Below, piece after piece: positions 35,966 to 45,446 of a stretch of 64,000 bases of DNA; the first letter of the stretch is position 1; each line of letters starts with the position of its first letter. The notes beneath the pieces are model-generated. The model saw nothing but the letters and a program-made list of their open reading frames with translations. It had not been told where the DNA came from and did not search any database. A program made the translations under genes and the position numbers. This DNA is from Halodesulfovibrio sp. GTDB taxonomy: Bacteria; Desulfobacterota; Desulfovibrionia; Desulfovibrionales; Desulfovibrionaceae. Location of the stretch: contig NZ_JADMLB010000017.1 in NCBI RefSeq assembly GCF_015482765.1, positions 1 through 64,000 on the forward strand, in the 5' to 3' direction.

Positions 35966-36466
35966 TTAGTTAGCGTAGCGTGCTTCAAGCTCTTCCGCGC
36001 TTTTAATAACAGCGGCTTTGCCTTCTTCACGTGCTGCTTTGAGGTTTGCAGCAATGCTGTCGTCCGTAAGGGCGATCATCTGTGCAGCAAGCCATGCAGC
36101 GTTTTTAGCACCTGCTTTATCGAGTGCAACTGTTGCTACAGGGTAGCCTGGAGGCATCTGAACAGTTGCAAGCATAGCATCAAGACCGGAAAGGTTAGAT
36201 GCAGTAACAGGTACACCGATTACTGGTTTAAGAGTACGTGCTGCCACAGCACCGGCAAGGTGTGCAGCCATGCCGGCAGCGCAGATAAATACCTGACAAC
36301 CGTCTGCTTCCAGAGAGTCCACCAGATGTTCTGTTCGTTCTGGTGTTCTGTGTGCAGAGCTAACGGTGAAGATGTACGAAATCTTAAGTTGATCTAATAG
36401 CTGGGTGCATGGGCGCATGGTTTCTTCATCTGAAGCACTGCCCATGAAAATAGCAACTTGAGGCAT
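35966..36466 (-). CDS. purE: N5-carboxyaminoimidazole ribonucleotide mutase
   Basis: 166 residues with the PurE hallmarks [35 protein letters not shown] and [22 protein letters not shown] in the CAIR/AIR binding site. It converts N5-CAIR to CAIR in purine synthesis. AGGAG lies 11 nt before the ATG. The gene is 21 nt downstream of purD in one unit. The companion PurK is not in the window. Confidence 0.95.
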   Translation of the reverse strand: MPQVAIFMGSASDEETMRPCTQLLDQLKISYIFTVSSAHRTPERTEHLVDSLEADGCQVFICAAGMAAHLAGAVAARTLKPVIGVPVTASNLSGLDAMLATVQMPPGYPVATVALDKAGAKNAAWLAAQMIALTDDSIAANLKAAREEGKAAVIKSAEELEARYAN

Positions 36467-36487
36467 GTTCTCTGTCTCCTGAGAGTC

Positions 36488-37756
36488 TTATTTAAACCCT
36501 TTAAAGCCAATGTCCTTTCGGAAGTACGCATTATCCATTTTGACAAATTTAAGGGCTTCGTAAGCGCGTTTCTGCGCAGCTGCTAAGTCTGCGCCAAGTG
36601 CGGTTACGCAAAGTACTCGCCCGCCATTGGAAACGGTGTGTCCGTTCTCAATGGTTGTTCCTGCCTGAAAAACCTTAACGTCGCCGATTGCTTCCGCTTC
36701 AGCCATGCCGGTAATTGCCATACCTTTAGGGTAGGTTCCCGGATAACCGTCTGCAGCAACAACAACACCAAGGGTTGTTTCATCTTTAATTGGGAGTGGA
36801 GTTTCGGCAAGTTTTCCCTGAACGCACGCCATCATTACTTCAGCAAGATCGCAGTCCAGACGCATTAATAGCGGCTGACATTCCGGATCACCGAAGCGGA
36901 CGTTGAATTCGAGAACGTATGGACCGTTTTCAGTCATCATCAATCCTGCGTAGAGGATGCCGATAAACGGTTTGTCTTTTTTGCCGAGGAGATTGATGAC
37001 CGGCTTCATGACAGATTCAATGATCTCGTCGTAGCGGTCAGCCGGTAAAACTGGTGCCGGACTGTAAGCGCCCATGCCGCCAGTGTTTGGGCCTGTATCA
37101 CCCTCGAACACTGCTTTGTGATCCTGAGAAGATGGAAGAGGTTTTACTGAATTGCCGTCGCAGAAACAGATAAAGGATGCTTCTTCACCGACAAGACACT
37201 CTTCAACAACAACATGTTTCCCAGAGTCGCCAAAGGACTTCTGCACCATGATTTCTTCAAGCGCCTGAATGGCTTCGTCTGTAGACTGAGCAACGATCAC
37301 GCCTTTACCGGCTGCAAGGCCGTCAGCTTTAACAACGATCGGAGCACCTTTTTCCAGTACAAAGTCACGCGCTTCAGAAAATTCTTCAAATACACCGAAC
37401 GCAGCAGTGGGTACACCGGCTTCCTGCATAATCTTTTTTGCAAACGCTTTGGAGCCTTCAAGCTGGGCTGCAAATGCATTTGGACCGAAGCAGGGAATCC
37501 CTTCCAGATCGAGCGCATCTTTGATTCCAAGAACCAAAGGAAGTTCTGGGCCCGGAACAACGAGATCAATAGCCTTTTCTTTGGCGAAAGCCACCAGTGC
37601 GGGCAGGTCATCTGCTTTAATCGGCACGTTCGTACCTTCGAGCGCTGTACCACCATTACCCGGGGCGATGAAGATTTCTTCAACTTTTGCACTCTGACGA
37701 AGTTTCCAAGCGAGGGCGTGTTCACGTCCACCGGAACCCACGATAAGAATCCGCAC
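36488..37756 (-). CDS. purD: Phosphoribosylamine-glycine ligase
   Basis: 422 residues from a GTG at 37756, chosen because AGGAGG lies 6 nt upstream and the protein then begins RILIVGSGGREHALAWKL, the standard PurD N-terminus; an upstream ATG at 37819 would add 21 atypical residues. ATP-grasp features include PIVVKADGLAAGKGVIVA, DHKAVFEGDTGPNTGGMGAY and EFNVRFGDPE. It joins glycine to phosphoribosylamine, step two of purine synthesis. Operon with purE. Confidence 0.96.
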   Translation of the reverse strand: MRILIVGSGGREHALAWKLRQSAKVEEIFIAPGNGGTALEGTNVPIKADDLPALVAFAKEKAIDLVVPGPELPLVLGIKDALDLEGIPCFGPNAFAAQLEGSKAFAKKIMQEAGVPTAAFGVFEEFSEARDFVLEKGAPIVVKADGLAAGKGVIVAQSTDEAIQALEEIMVQKSFGDSGKHVVVEECLVGEEASFICFCDGNSVKPLPSSQDHKAVFEGDTGPNTGGMGAYSPAPVLPADRYDEIIESVMKPVINLLGKKDKPFIGILYAGLMMTENGPYVLEFNVRFGDPECQPLLMRLDCDLAEVMMACVQGKLAETPLPIKDETTLGVVVAADGYPGTYPKGMAITGMAEAEAIGDVKVFQAGTTIENGHTVSNGGRVLCVTALGADLAAAQKRAYEALKFVKMDNAYFRKDIGFKGFK

Positions 37757-37938
37757 GTCTGGCCTCCTAATAGGGAATGTGTTGTCATTCCTGTTTATGG
37801 TGCTTGTGATGCGCACCATTGAAAATTCTTGATGTGCGCCTGATACAGCTTTTTGGCGTTTGGTTCAAGATAGTTGCATTTTTTGTCTCGTACCGTCTCA
37901 ACGTGCAAAAGTTCATAAACAATCATGTGTTGTGGTGA

Positions 37939-38754
37939 CTAAGGATTGTCCAAGTGTACGTCCATTTGTGGAAATGGGATGGATATTCCCTGTGTTGTCA
38001 GGGCGTTTTTACTTTCTTCAAGCAATTCAAATTTGGTTGAAAGATATTTGGCTGAGGGTACCCATGCCCGCACTGTTAAGTTGATGCTGCTGTCTGCAAG
38101 CGCTTCAACTGCTACAAGCGGTTCAGGTGAATCCAGCACTGCGGAATGGTCTTTAACGAGCTTGGCCAATGTCTTTTTAGCCAACTTGATGTCGGCTTCG
38201 TAATCAATACCAATTGAGAGATCGATTCGTCGTGTGTCGTTGGCGCTGTAGTTGACGATGACACTGTTCATAACCAGCCTGTTTGGGATGAAGACTTTTT
38301 TGTTGTCAGTTGTATTGAGAACGGTGCTGAAGAGATTCGTAATCTCAATTGTTCCTGATGCGCCTGCAACTTCTACAAAGTCTCCCTGTGTAAACGGGCG
38401 GAAGAAAACGAGCAGCATGCCTGACGAAAAGTTTGAAAGATTGTCTTTAACCGCAAGACCGATAGCCAATGCAGCTGCACCGAAGATGGCTATCAAGGAT
38501 GTGATGTTTATTCCGATGCGTGATGCCGCAATGAGTATGACTGCAATGATGATGGCATAGCGGACAATTGTTGTTAAAAATCCTGCCTGCAAAGGGTCTA
38601 TTTTGTATCTATCTAACGAAGCGCGTGTCAGGCGTGAAAAGTAGCGGGCAAACCAGAAGCCGACAATGAGGATGACGAGAGCGTATAAAATGTTTTTTCC
38701 GCCATCAACGACCCAGACGGAGACCATGGAACTCATAGTTTGAAGGTCTATCAT
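37939..38754 (-). CDS. Small-conductance mechanosensitive channel (MscS family)
   Basis: 271 residues with three N-terminal membrane helices, the pore helix TM3 (AIFGAAALAIGLAVKDNLSN) and the MscS beta domain (PFTQGDFVEVAGASGTIEITNLFSTVL, in parts PFTQGDFVEVA and GTIEITNLFSTVL). It is the short, MscS-proper length and should open on hypo-osmotic shock to release solutes. GAGG lies before the ATG. Together with the BCCT carrier it suggests a salt-stressed habitat. No clear terminator follows. Confidence 0.93.
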   Translation of the reverse strand: MIDLQTMSSMVSVWVVDGGKNILYALVILIVGFWFARYFSRLTRASLDRYKIDPLQAGFLTTIVRYAIIIAVILIAASRIGINITSLIAIFGAAALAIGLAVKDNLSNFSSGMLLVFFRPFTQGDFVEVAGASGTIEITNLFSTVLNTTDNKKVFIPNRLVMNSVIVNYSANDTRRIDLSIGIDYEADIKLAKKTLAKLVKDHSAVLDSPEPLVAVEALADSSINLTVRAWVPSAKYLSTKFELLEESKNALTTQGISIPFPQMDVHLDNP

Positions 38755-39022
38755 TTTTACCTCGCAGTTTACTCGTTTTTATCTTTTTTTTCGTGAAAGT
38801 AATACAAAATGTAGCATGTTTGTACGAAAGTAAGAAGTATTTGAACAGGAAGTAATCCATGTTCAGCAGTTGATACTGTATTGAAAAATCTTCTTGAACC
38901 TGCTAATTTTAATGCTGTATTATAAGGAATATCTACGTGCGTCGTAATTTAGGATAATAGATTATAGTATGTTTTAGTTACTAAAGCGCACCCTAAGACA
39001 ATAAGCATGCGGAGGCTTACTC

Positions 39023-39445
39023 ATGTTTTTCAAAAAGATTCTTGTTCCTGTAGATGGCTCTAAACATGCATTGCTTGCAAAGCGCAGAGCTCTTGCTATT
39101 GCAGAAAGCATGGATGCTGAAATTGTGTTGGTTCATGTTCTTGATCGTATTCCGGCAATCATTGGCGGCAGTGCTCGTGAAGAGCTTCGTGATGAAATGA
39201 AAGTAGAAGCACAGAAAGTGTTTGATGAGTACATTCCTGGTTTGGAAGCAAAGAATGTTGCATTCAAAACCCGTATTGAGTCCGGTCGTCCGTTTGATGC
39301 TATTTGCACCGCAGCACAGGAAGAAGGCTGTGACCTTATTTGTATCGGTTCCCGCGGTTTGAGTGAAGTTGAAGGTATGCTGCTCGGCAGTGTTTCTTCT
39401 GCAATCCTCTCCCACTGCCAGATTCCGGTACTGGTAGTTCGATAG
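39023..39445 (+). CDS. Universal stress protein (UspA family)
   Basis: 140 residues, a single Usp domain. It opens KKILVPVDGSKHA and ends with the ATP-binding pattern G-2x-G-9x-G-[ST] (GSRGLSEVEGMLLGSVSSAIL given as GSRGLSEVEG and LLGSVSSAIL), so it is the nucleotide-binding type. Role: stress endurance, no specific reaction known. GCGGAGG precedes the ATG. Own terminator at 39458. Confidence 0.93.
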   Translation: MFFKKILVPVDGSKHALLAKRRALAIAESMDAEIVLVHVLDRIPAIIGGSAREELRDEMKVEAQKVFDEYIPGLEAKNVAFKTRIESGRPFDAICTAAQEEGCDLICIGSRGLSEVEGMLLGSVSSAILSHCQIPVLVVR

Positions 39446-39457
39446 TTTCTTGTATGT

Positions 39458-39491
39458 AAAACGCGGGATGTGTACATTCCGCGTTTTTTAT
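39458..39491 (+). terminator. Intrinsic terminator of the Usp gene
   Basis: AAAACGCGG pairs with CCGCGTTTT across a 12-nt loop, followed by T. Confidence 0.85.
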
Positions 39492-39612
39492 ATTCTGTTC
39501 TTTATACATAATAAAACTTGCAAATAGTTACTGCTCCGCCGTATTGATAAGAAACTGTCATTTCTGTTCTCATATCCAACCGTATAGCAGTTTTGATTTT
39601 GATGGAGCGCCT

Positions 39613-41034
39613 ATGTCTCCTTATGTTTTATTATTCAATTTCTTCTTCATCCTGTCCCTGTTAGGAGCCGGACATGCGCTGTTGACACAAAAACAGCCGA
39701 GCTCCGCAATCGTCTGGGTAACTATCTGTCTCTCTTTACCTCTGGTGGGTGTCCTTGCCTATGTTCTTTTTGGCGTTAACCGCGTCAGAAGAAGTGCGAC
39801 ACGTCTTCGTGAAGAGTTTGAGCAGCAGAATGCAATGGGGCACCTTAAGCCTCCTGATCATCGTGCACATACTTGTCTGTTACGGGAATTGCCAGACGAG
39901 TTGAAGATGCTTGAGAAAATCGGGCGTGCGCTGACCGGTACATTTCCTTTAAAAGGAAATAGCATTCATCCTCTCTTCAATGGAAGAGAAGCGTATCCGG
40001 CAATGCTGGATGCGATAAAGAACGCCAAGGAATCCGTGTATCTTTCTACGTTCATGCTGGATAAGGATCCGGTGGGAAAGAAGTTTGTGGCGACTTTGAT
40101 TGATGCGCACAAGCGCGGGGTTCGAGTTGCCGTTCTTATCGATGGATTCGGTATGTTTCTTTCGTGGTGTACTGTTGTACGTACGTTGCGTAAGCACGGC
40201 GTGCCTTCTACAATATTTCTTCCTTTGAGCCTCTTCCCTCCACAGATACGCTTGAACCTTCGAAATCACAGAAAGTTACTTGTTGTGGACGGAAAAATAG
40301 GTTTTACGGGCGGTATGAATATCGGCGGAACTCGTAATTCCAAAGGCCACAGGCGTCTTTCTGATATGCACTACAGGCTGACAGGCCCGATAGTTTCTCA
40401 ACTTCAGCAAATATTCATGGAAGACTGGGCGTATGCTCATGGACAGGCGCATCAACCGCTTCCTGCTCCTATGGATCATACCGGGAATATTCTCGCACGA
40501 GTGATTAAGGACGGACCGGATAATCCGGATAACCCGCTTCATACTTCACTTCTTGCAACCATAAGTGCTGCAAAGCATTCCGTGCGAATCATAACACCCT
40601 ATTTTTTGCCCTCAGCAGAGCTTATAAGCGCGCTTTCTATTGCAGCCTTGCGTGGAGTGGCGGTGAAAATTATTTTGCCTGTCAGGTCAAATTGGCCGTT
40701 TGTTCACTGGGCAAGCCGAAATTATTTTAAAGACCTGCTGGAAGCCGGTGTACGAATTTTTTATCAGCCATTGCCGTTTTGTCATACAAAACTGTTCATT
40801 GTGGATGATTGTTACGTGCAATTCGGTTCAGCGAATATGGACCCGCGCAGTCTGCGCTTGAATTTTGAATTAAATGTTGAAGTGCTTGATATGGAGTTGG
40901 CGGGACGGTTGATTAAGCATGTAGATACAACCGTATTGCAATCGCAGGAAGTAACACACCGTGAAATGGTCTCCAGGCCGTTACCTGTCAGGATCAGAGA
41001 CGCCTTCTTTTGGCTTTTCTCTCCGTATCTTTAA
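39613..41034 (+). CDS. cls: Cardiolipin synthase (phospholipase D family)
   Basis: 473 residues from the ATG at 39613 (GGAG 5-8 nt upstream); an in-frame TTG at 39544 would add 23 residues without a ribosome site. Two N-terminal membrane helices are followed by two HKD motifs: HRKLLVVDGKIGFTGG and HTKLFIVDDCYVQFGSAN, the catalytic pairs of the PLD fold. The product joins two phosphatidylglycerols (or PG and PE) into cardiolipin at the inner membrane. Monocistronic, with a bidirectional terminator. Confidence 0.93.
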   Translation: MSPYVLLFNFFFILSLLGAGHALLTQKQPSSAIVWVTICLSLPLVGVLAYVLFGVNRVRRSATRLREEFEQQNAMGHLKPPDHRAHTCLLRELPDELKMLEKIGRALTGTFPLKGNSIHPLFNGREAYPAMLDAIKNAKESVYLSTFMLDKDPVGKKFVATLIDAHKRGVRVAVLIDGFGMFLSWCTVVRTLRKHGVPSTIFLPLSLFPPQIRLNLRNHRKLLVVDGKIGFTGGMNIGGTRNSKGHRRLSDMHYRLTGPIVSQLQQIFMEDWAYAHGQAHQPLPAPMDHTGNILARVIKDGPDNPDNPLHTSLLATISAAKHSVRIITPYFLPSAELISALSIAALRGVAVKIILPVRSNWPFVHWASRNYFKDLLEAGVRIFYQPLPFCHTKLFIVDDCYVQFGSANMDPRSLRLNFELNVEVLDMELAGRLIKHVDTTVLQSQEVTHREMVSRPLPVRIRDAFFWLFSPYL

Positions 41035-41056
41035 AATATTGGAAGTAGATAAAAGA

Positions 41057-41092
41057 AAAGGGCTGTTCCACATGGAACAGCCCTTTTTTATA
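41057..41092. terminator. Bidirectional terminator
   Basis: AAAAGGGCTGTTCCA pairs with TGGAACAGCCCTTTT. It serves cls and the convergent U32 gene. Confidence 0.92.
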
Positions 41093-41106
41093 ACTATTGA
41101 GTAGGA

Positions 41107-43119
41107 TTAGAGTAACGTTAAATCCCAGTTGAACGGGGACGTACGTTTTGCTTCTGGAACGGCAGAAGGCGGTCTTTCCATAAGCTTTACAAACATTGTG
41201 TAGCCTGCCTGTAACAGCTGCTGTTTGTTCTTTTCAATGTCCATAGGCCAGCCCGGGTAAATCCAAGAGTTCTGCCCATAGCGGCGAAGCCAGAAGCACT
41301 CACCTTTAGGAGAGTAGAACGGCTCATTCGGTTTCACACCTTCAAGTGGGAAGCGTGAGATACCCATTGGCCAGTAACCGTAAAGAACAAGGCCAAGCGG
41401 CAGACAGCTCTGTTTTGGAAGCTCCATGATATCCTCCTGAGAAAGTTCAGGGGAAATGATAGCGCCTTTGAAGCCCATTTTCTTCAATGCCGCAATTGCA
41501 GCAGGGTTTGAAGGGTTGCAGAACGGGCCTGCAATCAGATCAATATTGCGTGCTCCTTCAAAGAAGGCAGCCTGCCATGGAGAACCGAGAACAAAGTGGC
41601 GTGCACCCTGACGGAGTGCCTGCTTGATCATGGAACGCCATTTATTTTCTTCATTCGGCCAGATCACAGGTGGCAGCCACCATGACATGCGTCCGAAGAG
41701 AGTTCGTCCGACAGTTTTTAATGAACGCTGGCTGAGCCAGATGCCGTTTGCAGTATCGGTAAACTTACCAGCTTTGCCCTGCTTGCCATGTGGAAGATGG
41801 TCGCGGAGCAAGATGGTCATGGAACGAGGACGCTTGCCCATAGCCGGATAGGCAAGAGAAGCATCAATTGACTGGCTTTTTTTGCCTTTGCAACGGGAAA
41901 GCTTTCCTTCCCATTCGCGAAGAAGCTTAGTCAGCTCGTGTTCACGGCGGTCAATAAGGAAAACAGGTGTGCCGCTTTTCGGGCGTTTACCGGCAGGAGC
42001 GCGCAGCACAAATGTACCGTTTTTCGGCACAGGATGCGGAACTCGATCAGTAAAGTGCCACTGTTCGTCTTCGTAACCGATTCGCAGAAAGTCTGATTTT
42101 AACAGCTCAAAACGAGGTTTGAAGAAGTACTTAGGATAGGTGCGTTCACCTTTTTTCGCTTTCTTTGGTGGCTCAACTGTAATTTTACCAACGAGACGAC
42201 CTGAACTTGTCTGTTCTCCCGGATCAACAGGGGAACGGCGTTTCTGCGGCAGGAATGTGCTGTGAGTAGAAGGACGTCCCAGAGCCTGTTCAAGGATCTG
42301 TTCTGCCTGCTTGCGTGCCTGCGGGTCGTTCGGGTTATCACGGAGAAGTTTGTACGCTGTTGTTACGTAGTAAACGTAATGAGGGCCTTTTTTACGGCCT
42401 TCAATTTTCCATGATTTTAAATTTTCAATAGGAAGCAATGTCTTTGCAAGAACATCCAGAGATAAGTCCTGACAAGAGAAGAAGCGACCTTTACGTGCTT
42501 TCTGCTGATATACACGGCGGCATGGCTGAACACAGCGACCACGGAGACCAGATTTGCCTCCCATGTAGCTTGACCAGTAGCAACGACCGGAAACACAGTA
42601 GCAAAGAGCACCGTGAACGAACATTTCCAGAGACATGTCTTCAGGGCAGGCATCACTGCACTGACGAACCTCATCAATATCAAGTTCTCGCGGAAGAATG
42701 ATGCGATCAACACCCATGTCCTGCGCAACTTTAAATGCGGCAGGGTGTGTAACGTTCGCCAGAGTAGAAAGATGGAGTTCGCCTTTAAAGCCAACCTGTT
42801 TTGCGACTTCAACCATGCCTAAATCCTGCATGATGAGTGCATCCGGCCCTACGTCCCGCTGAAGTCTGCCAATGAGACGTGCAGCGGAATCAGGATCACC
42901 CGGCTTAACAAGTGTGTTCATTGCCACGTAGACTTTACGGTCTTCTTTGTGGGCAAGCTCCACCATTTTTGAAAGTTCGGTAGAGGAAAAGTTATCTGCC
43001 GCCATACGGGCAGAAAAGTGTTTCAAGCCTAGGTATACCGCGTCTGCACCGGCTGCAATTGCAGCGAGAAACGCGTTTTTATCACCGGCAGGTGCCAAGA
43101 TTTCAGGTTTATTTTGCAT
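41107..43119 (-). CDS. Peptidase U32-family protein (RlhA/TrhP-like)
   Basis: 670 residues. The N-terminal TIM-barrel part begins KPEILAPAGDKNAFLAAI and carries the U32 signature EMFVHGALCYCVSGRCYWSS, with further cysteines in GLRGRCVQPCRR that can hold an Fe-S cluster. Family members such as RlhA and TrhP hydroxylate rRNA or tRNA rather than digest collagen. A long C-terminal extension (from about residue 330) has beta-rich segments and a second barrel-like part. The ribosome site is weak. The true substrate is not fixed by sequence. Confidence 0.85.
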   Translation of the reverse strand: MQNKPEILAPAGDKNAFLAAIAAGADAVYLGLKHFSARMAADNFSSTELSKMVELAHKEDRKVYVAMNTLVKPGDPDSAARLIGRLQRDVGPDALIMQDLGMVEVAKQVGFKGELHLSTLANVTHPAAFKVAQDMGVDRIILPRELDIDEVRQCSDACPEDMSLEMFVHGALCYCVSGRCYWSSYMGGKSGLRGRCVQPCRRVYQQKARKGRFFSCQDLSLDVLAKTLLPIENLKSWKIEGRKKGPHYVYYVTTAYKLLRDNPNDPQARKQAEQILEQALGRPSTHSTFLPQKRRSPVDPGEQTSSGRLVGKITVEPPKKAKKGERTYPKYFFKPRFELLKSDFLRIGYEDEQWHFTDRVPHPVPKNGTFVLRAPAGKRPKSGTPVFLIDRREHELTKLLREWEGKLSRCKGKKSQSIDASLAYPAMGKRPRSMTILLRDHLPHGKQGKAGKFTDTANGIWLSQRSLKTVGRTLFGRMSWWLPPVIWPNEENKWRSMIKQALRQGARHFVLGSPWQAAFFEGARNIDLIAGPFCNPSNPAAIAALKKMGFKGAIISPELSQEDIMELPKQSCLPLGLVLYGYWPMGISRFPLEGVKPNEPFYSPKGECFWLRRYGQNSWIYPGWPMDIEKNKQQLLQAGYTMFVKLMERPPSAVPEAKRTSPFNWDLTLL

Positions 43120-43612
43120 AATATATATCTCTTATGATCCCGCCGTCCCTAGATGGTTCAACCAATTGCCGTGCAATGAGTTGAAAAAAAATTTGCTGGC
43201 GGAAATAATTTTCTTCGTAGTCTGCGATGTAGCTCATAACCATTGAATTACCCGTTGGCAACAGTAATACACGTACTGGAGAAAACTCTTTTGCAGAAGT
43301 TTACGTAACTGTCGGTGTCAAAGCGGCAGTGTGTGGTTTGAAGTTCTTTTCTACTGTGGTTGTATGCTTAATAAATGTATGAATAAGTTTCAGTGGTTAC
43401 GGTTTCTGTGATACGTTCTTGCGCGATGGGGGATTTTGTCCGCGAAGGTGCAGACAGCAAATGCTTCTTACCCCCAAAGTATTGATTGCGACTGGAGCGG
43501 AAAGAACGTACACGTAAACAGCCCGCGTTCGGGTAATACTTTACTATCAGGATTTGCACGCTTTGGGCAGGAAAACAAAGCCTGAAGAAATTGCAATAAG
43601 GTTACAGGAATT
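43120..43612. other. Intergenic region, no gene recognised
   Basis: 493 nt between the divergent U32 and pyrK genes. Short frames on both strands (for example 43368-43559 minus) have no ribosome site or family resemblance. No riboswitch, attenuator or tRNA is evident, although divergent promoters must lie here. Confidence 0.4.
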
Positions 43613-44431
43613 ATGCATCAGGAACAATGCACTACACTTACAGTCCTTGATAATGTTCCCTTTGGAACAGTATCCGGCGAAAGTTTATTTTTCGCCCTGC
43701 GCATTGAGCGCCCGGAATGGGCAGATTGGCAGCCAGGCCAGTTTGTGATGCTTCGCCCGGAAGGGTGGGCGCTTGATATGATGTGGGCGCGTCCCTTTTC
43801 TATTTGTCGTGTGAGTAAACGCGACCTCGTAATTTTCTTTCAGGTTGTGGGGCGCGGAACAAAGCGTCTTGCAGAACTGAAAACAGGCGATAAAGTTGTG
43901 GTATGGGGACCTCTTGGTACTCCGTTTGCTGTCGAGGATAAAACTCCGACACTGCTTCTTGCCGGCGGAATCGGTATTGCACCGCTTGTAGCCTACGCGC
44001 AGAAGCACCCGCAGCCATGGAACCTGCATATGGAGTTCGGGCATAGAATGCCTTTGAACTGCTATCCGTTTGAATCTATCAATGAGCGTATTACAGCAGC
44101 AAGCCACCTTGAACGTGGCCCTGATGACTTGGCGCATTTCCTTGATCTGATTGAAACAAGCATTAAAGAATATGCTGAAAGCGACGGCCTTGTATTGGCT
44201 TGCGGCCCTACCCCGTTCTTACGTGCGGTACAGGCTTTTGCAGCTAAACATGGTGCCCGTTGTCAGCTTTCCTTGGAAAATCGTATGGCATGCGGCGTTG
44301 GCGCATGTTTAGGGTGTGTAACCAAAACTACAGACAAAATGACTGCCAAAGGTGTAGCAGCCGGTCGTGCTCAGGCTTGTGAGCATGGTCCTGTTTTCTG
44401 GGCGGATCAAATTGTTCTTGATGAAGACTAG
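43613..44431 (+). CDS. pyrK: Dihydroorotate dehydrogenase B, electron-transfer subunit
   Basis: 272 residues with a ferredoxin-reductase-like layout: FAD site (ARPFSICRV), NAD site (LLLAGGIGIAPLVAYA) and C-terminal [2Fe-2S] ligands (CGVGACLGC plus a later Cys in AQACEHG). It passes electrons from PyrD to NAD. Its start is supported by CAGGA before the ATG and its stop is 9 nt before pyrD. Confidence 0.95.
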   Translation: MHQEQCTTLTVLDNVPFGTVSGESLFFALRIERPEWADWQPGQFVMLRPEGWALDMMWARPFSICRVSKRDLVIFFQVVGRGTKRLAELKTGDKVVVWGPLGTPFAVEDKTPTLLLAGGIGIAPLVAYAQKHPQPWNLHMEFGHRMPLNCYPFESINERITAASHLERGPDDLAHFLDLIETSIKEYAESDGLVLACGPTPFLRAVQAFAAKHGARCQLSLENRMACGVGACLGCVTKTTDKMTAKGVAAGRAQACEHGPVFWADQIVLDED

Positions 44432-44440
44432 GAGGCTGAA

Positions 44441-45361
44441 ATGAACATGAACGTAACGCTTCCCGGCTCTACTGGTTTACAGTTTAAAAACCCTATTCTT
44501 ACTGCTTCCGGTACCTTCGGATATGGTGTTGAGTTTGCTCCGTACGGCGATTTGACATCACTCGGCGGTATTGTTGTTAAAGGTCTTTCCCTTGAGCCGC
44601 GTGCAGGCAACCCTATGCCTCGTATTGCAGAAACGCCGTGCGGCATGTTGAATGCTGTTGGTCTGCAAAACTCCGGTGTGGAAACCTTCATCACTGAAAA
44701 ATTACCGAAGCTTCCTACTGACGAGCTTCCGGTTATTGCCAATATTTATGCTTGTGATCCGGCAGAGTTCGGAGAACTTACTGCTGTTCTGGCGGCTGAG
44801 AAAGGTATTGCGGCGATAGAAGTGAATATTTCCTGCCCGAACGTACGTGAAGGCGGTATTCTCTTCGGACAGGACGCAACGCTTGCTGCTCGAGTAACCG
44901 AAGCCGTTAAAAAAGCAGCCGGTGATAAGCCGATTATTATTAAGCTGAGCCCGAACGTTACTGATATTACAACCATTGCCAAAGCTGTTGAAGGTGCAGG
45001 AGCCGACGTTATCTCCTGTATCAATACATTGTCCGGCATGGGCGTAGATATTCGTACCCGCAAGCCGCTCATCGCGAATGTCATCGGCGGTCTTTCCGGC
45101 CCTGCAATTAAGCCTGTTGCACTGCGTTGTACGCATCAGGTTTGCAAAGCTGTTTCTATTCCGGTTATCGGCATGGGCGGCATTGCATCAGCAGAAGATG
45201 TGCTTGAGTTTATTCTCGTAGGCGCACATGCTGTACAGGTTGGTACTTCTAACTTCCTTCGTCCTGACTTCTCTTTCCGACTGGTGAAAGAGCTTGAGCA
45301 GTTGATGGAAAAAATGAATATTACTGATCTGGAAGAATTTAGAGGGTCTTTAAAATTGTAG
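44441..45361 (+). CDS. pyrD: Dihydroorotate dehydrogenase, class 1B catalytic subunit
   Basis: 306 residues. It shows the class 1B pattern: FKNPILTASGTFGYG, NISCPNVREGG with the catalytic cysteine (near residue 131), IIIKLSPNVTDI, and VIGMGGIASAEDVLEFILVGAHAVQVGT for FMN phosphate binding. It oxidises dihydroorotate to orotate in pyrimidine synthesis with PyrK and NAD as acceptor. GGAGG precedes the ATG. Terminator at 45385. Confidence 0.96.
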   Translation: MNMNVTLPGSTGLQFKNPILTASGTFGYGVEFAPYGDLTSLGGIVVKGLSLEPRAGNPMPRIAETPCGMLNAVGLQNSGVETFITEKLPKLPTDELPVIANIYACDPAEFGELTAVLAAEKGIAAIEVNISCPNVREGGILFGQDATLAARVTEAVKKAAGDKPIIIKLSPNVTDITTIAKAVEGAGADVISCINTLSGMGVDIRTRKPLIANVIGGLSGPAIKPVALRCTHQVCKAVSIPVIGMGGIASAEDVLEFILVGAHAVQVGTSNFLRPDFSFRLVKELEQLMEKMNITDLEEFRGSLKL

Positions 45362-45384
45362 TTTGCTACAATTACGTAAGAAGT

Positions 45385-45419
45385 AAAAAGGGTTGTCCTT
45401 CGTGGACAACCCTTTTTTT
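45385..45419. terminator. Bidirectional terminator
   Basis: AAAAAGGGTTGTCC pairs with GGACAACCCTTTTT around CTTCGT. It serves pyrKD and the convergent phosphate-transport unit. Confidence 0.92.
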
Positions 45420-45446
45420 GTGCAGTGTTTTTGGCTCTCGAACGAA

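Noticed and set aside
43368-43559. 63-codon minus-strand frame between the U32 gene and pyrK
   Set aside because: No ribosome site, and no resemblance to any protein I know.
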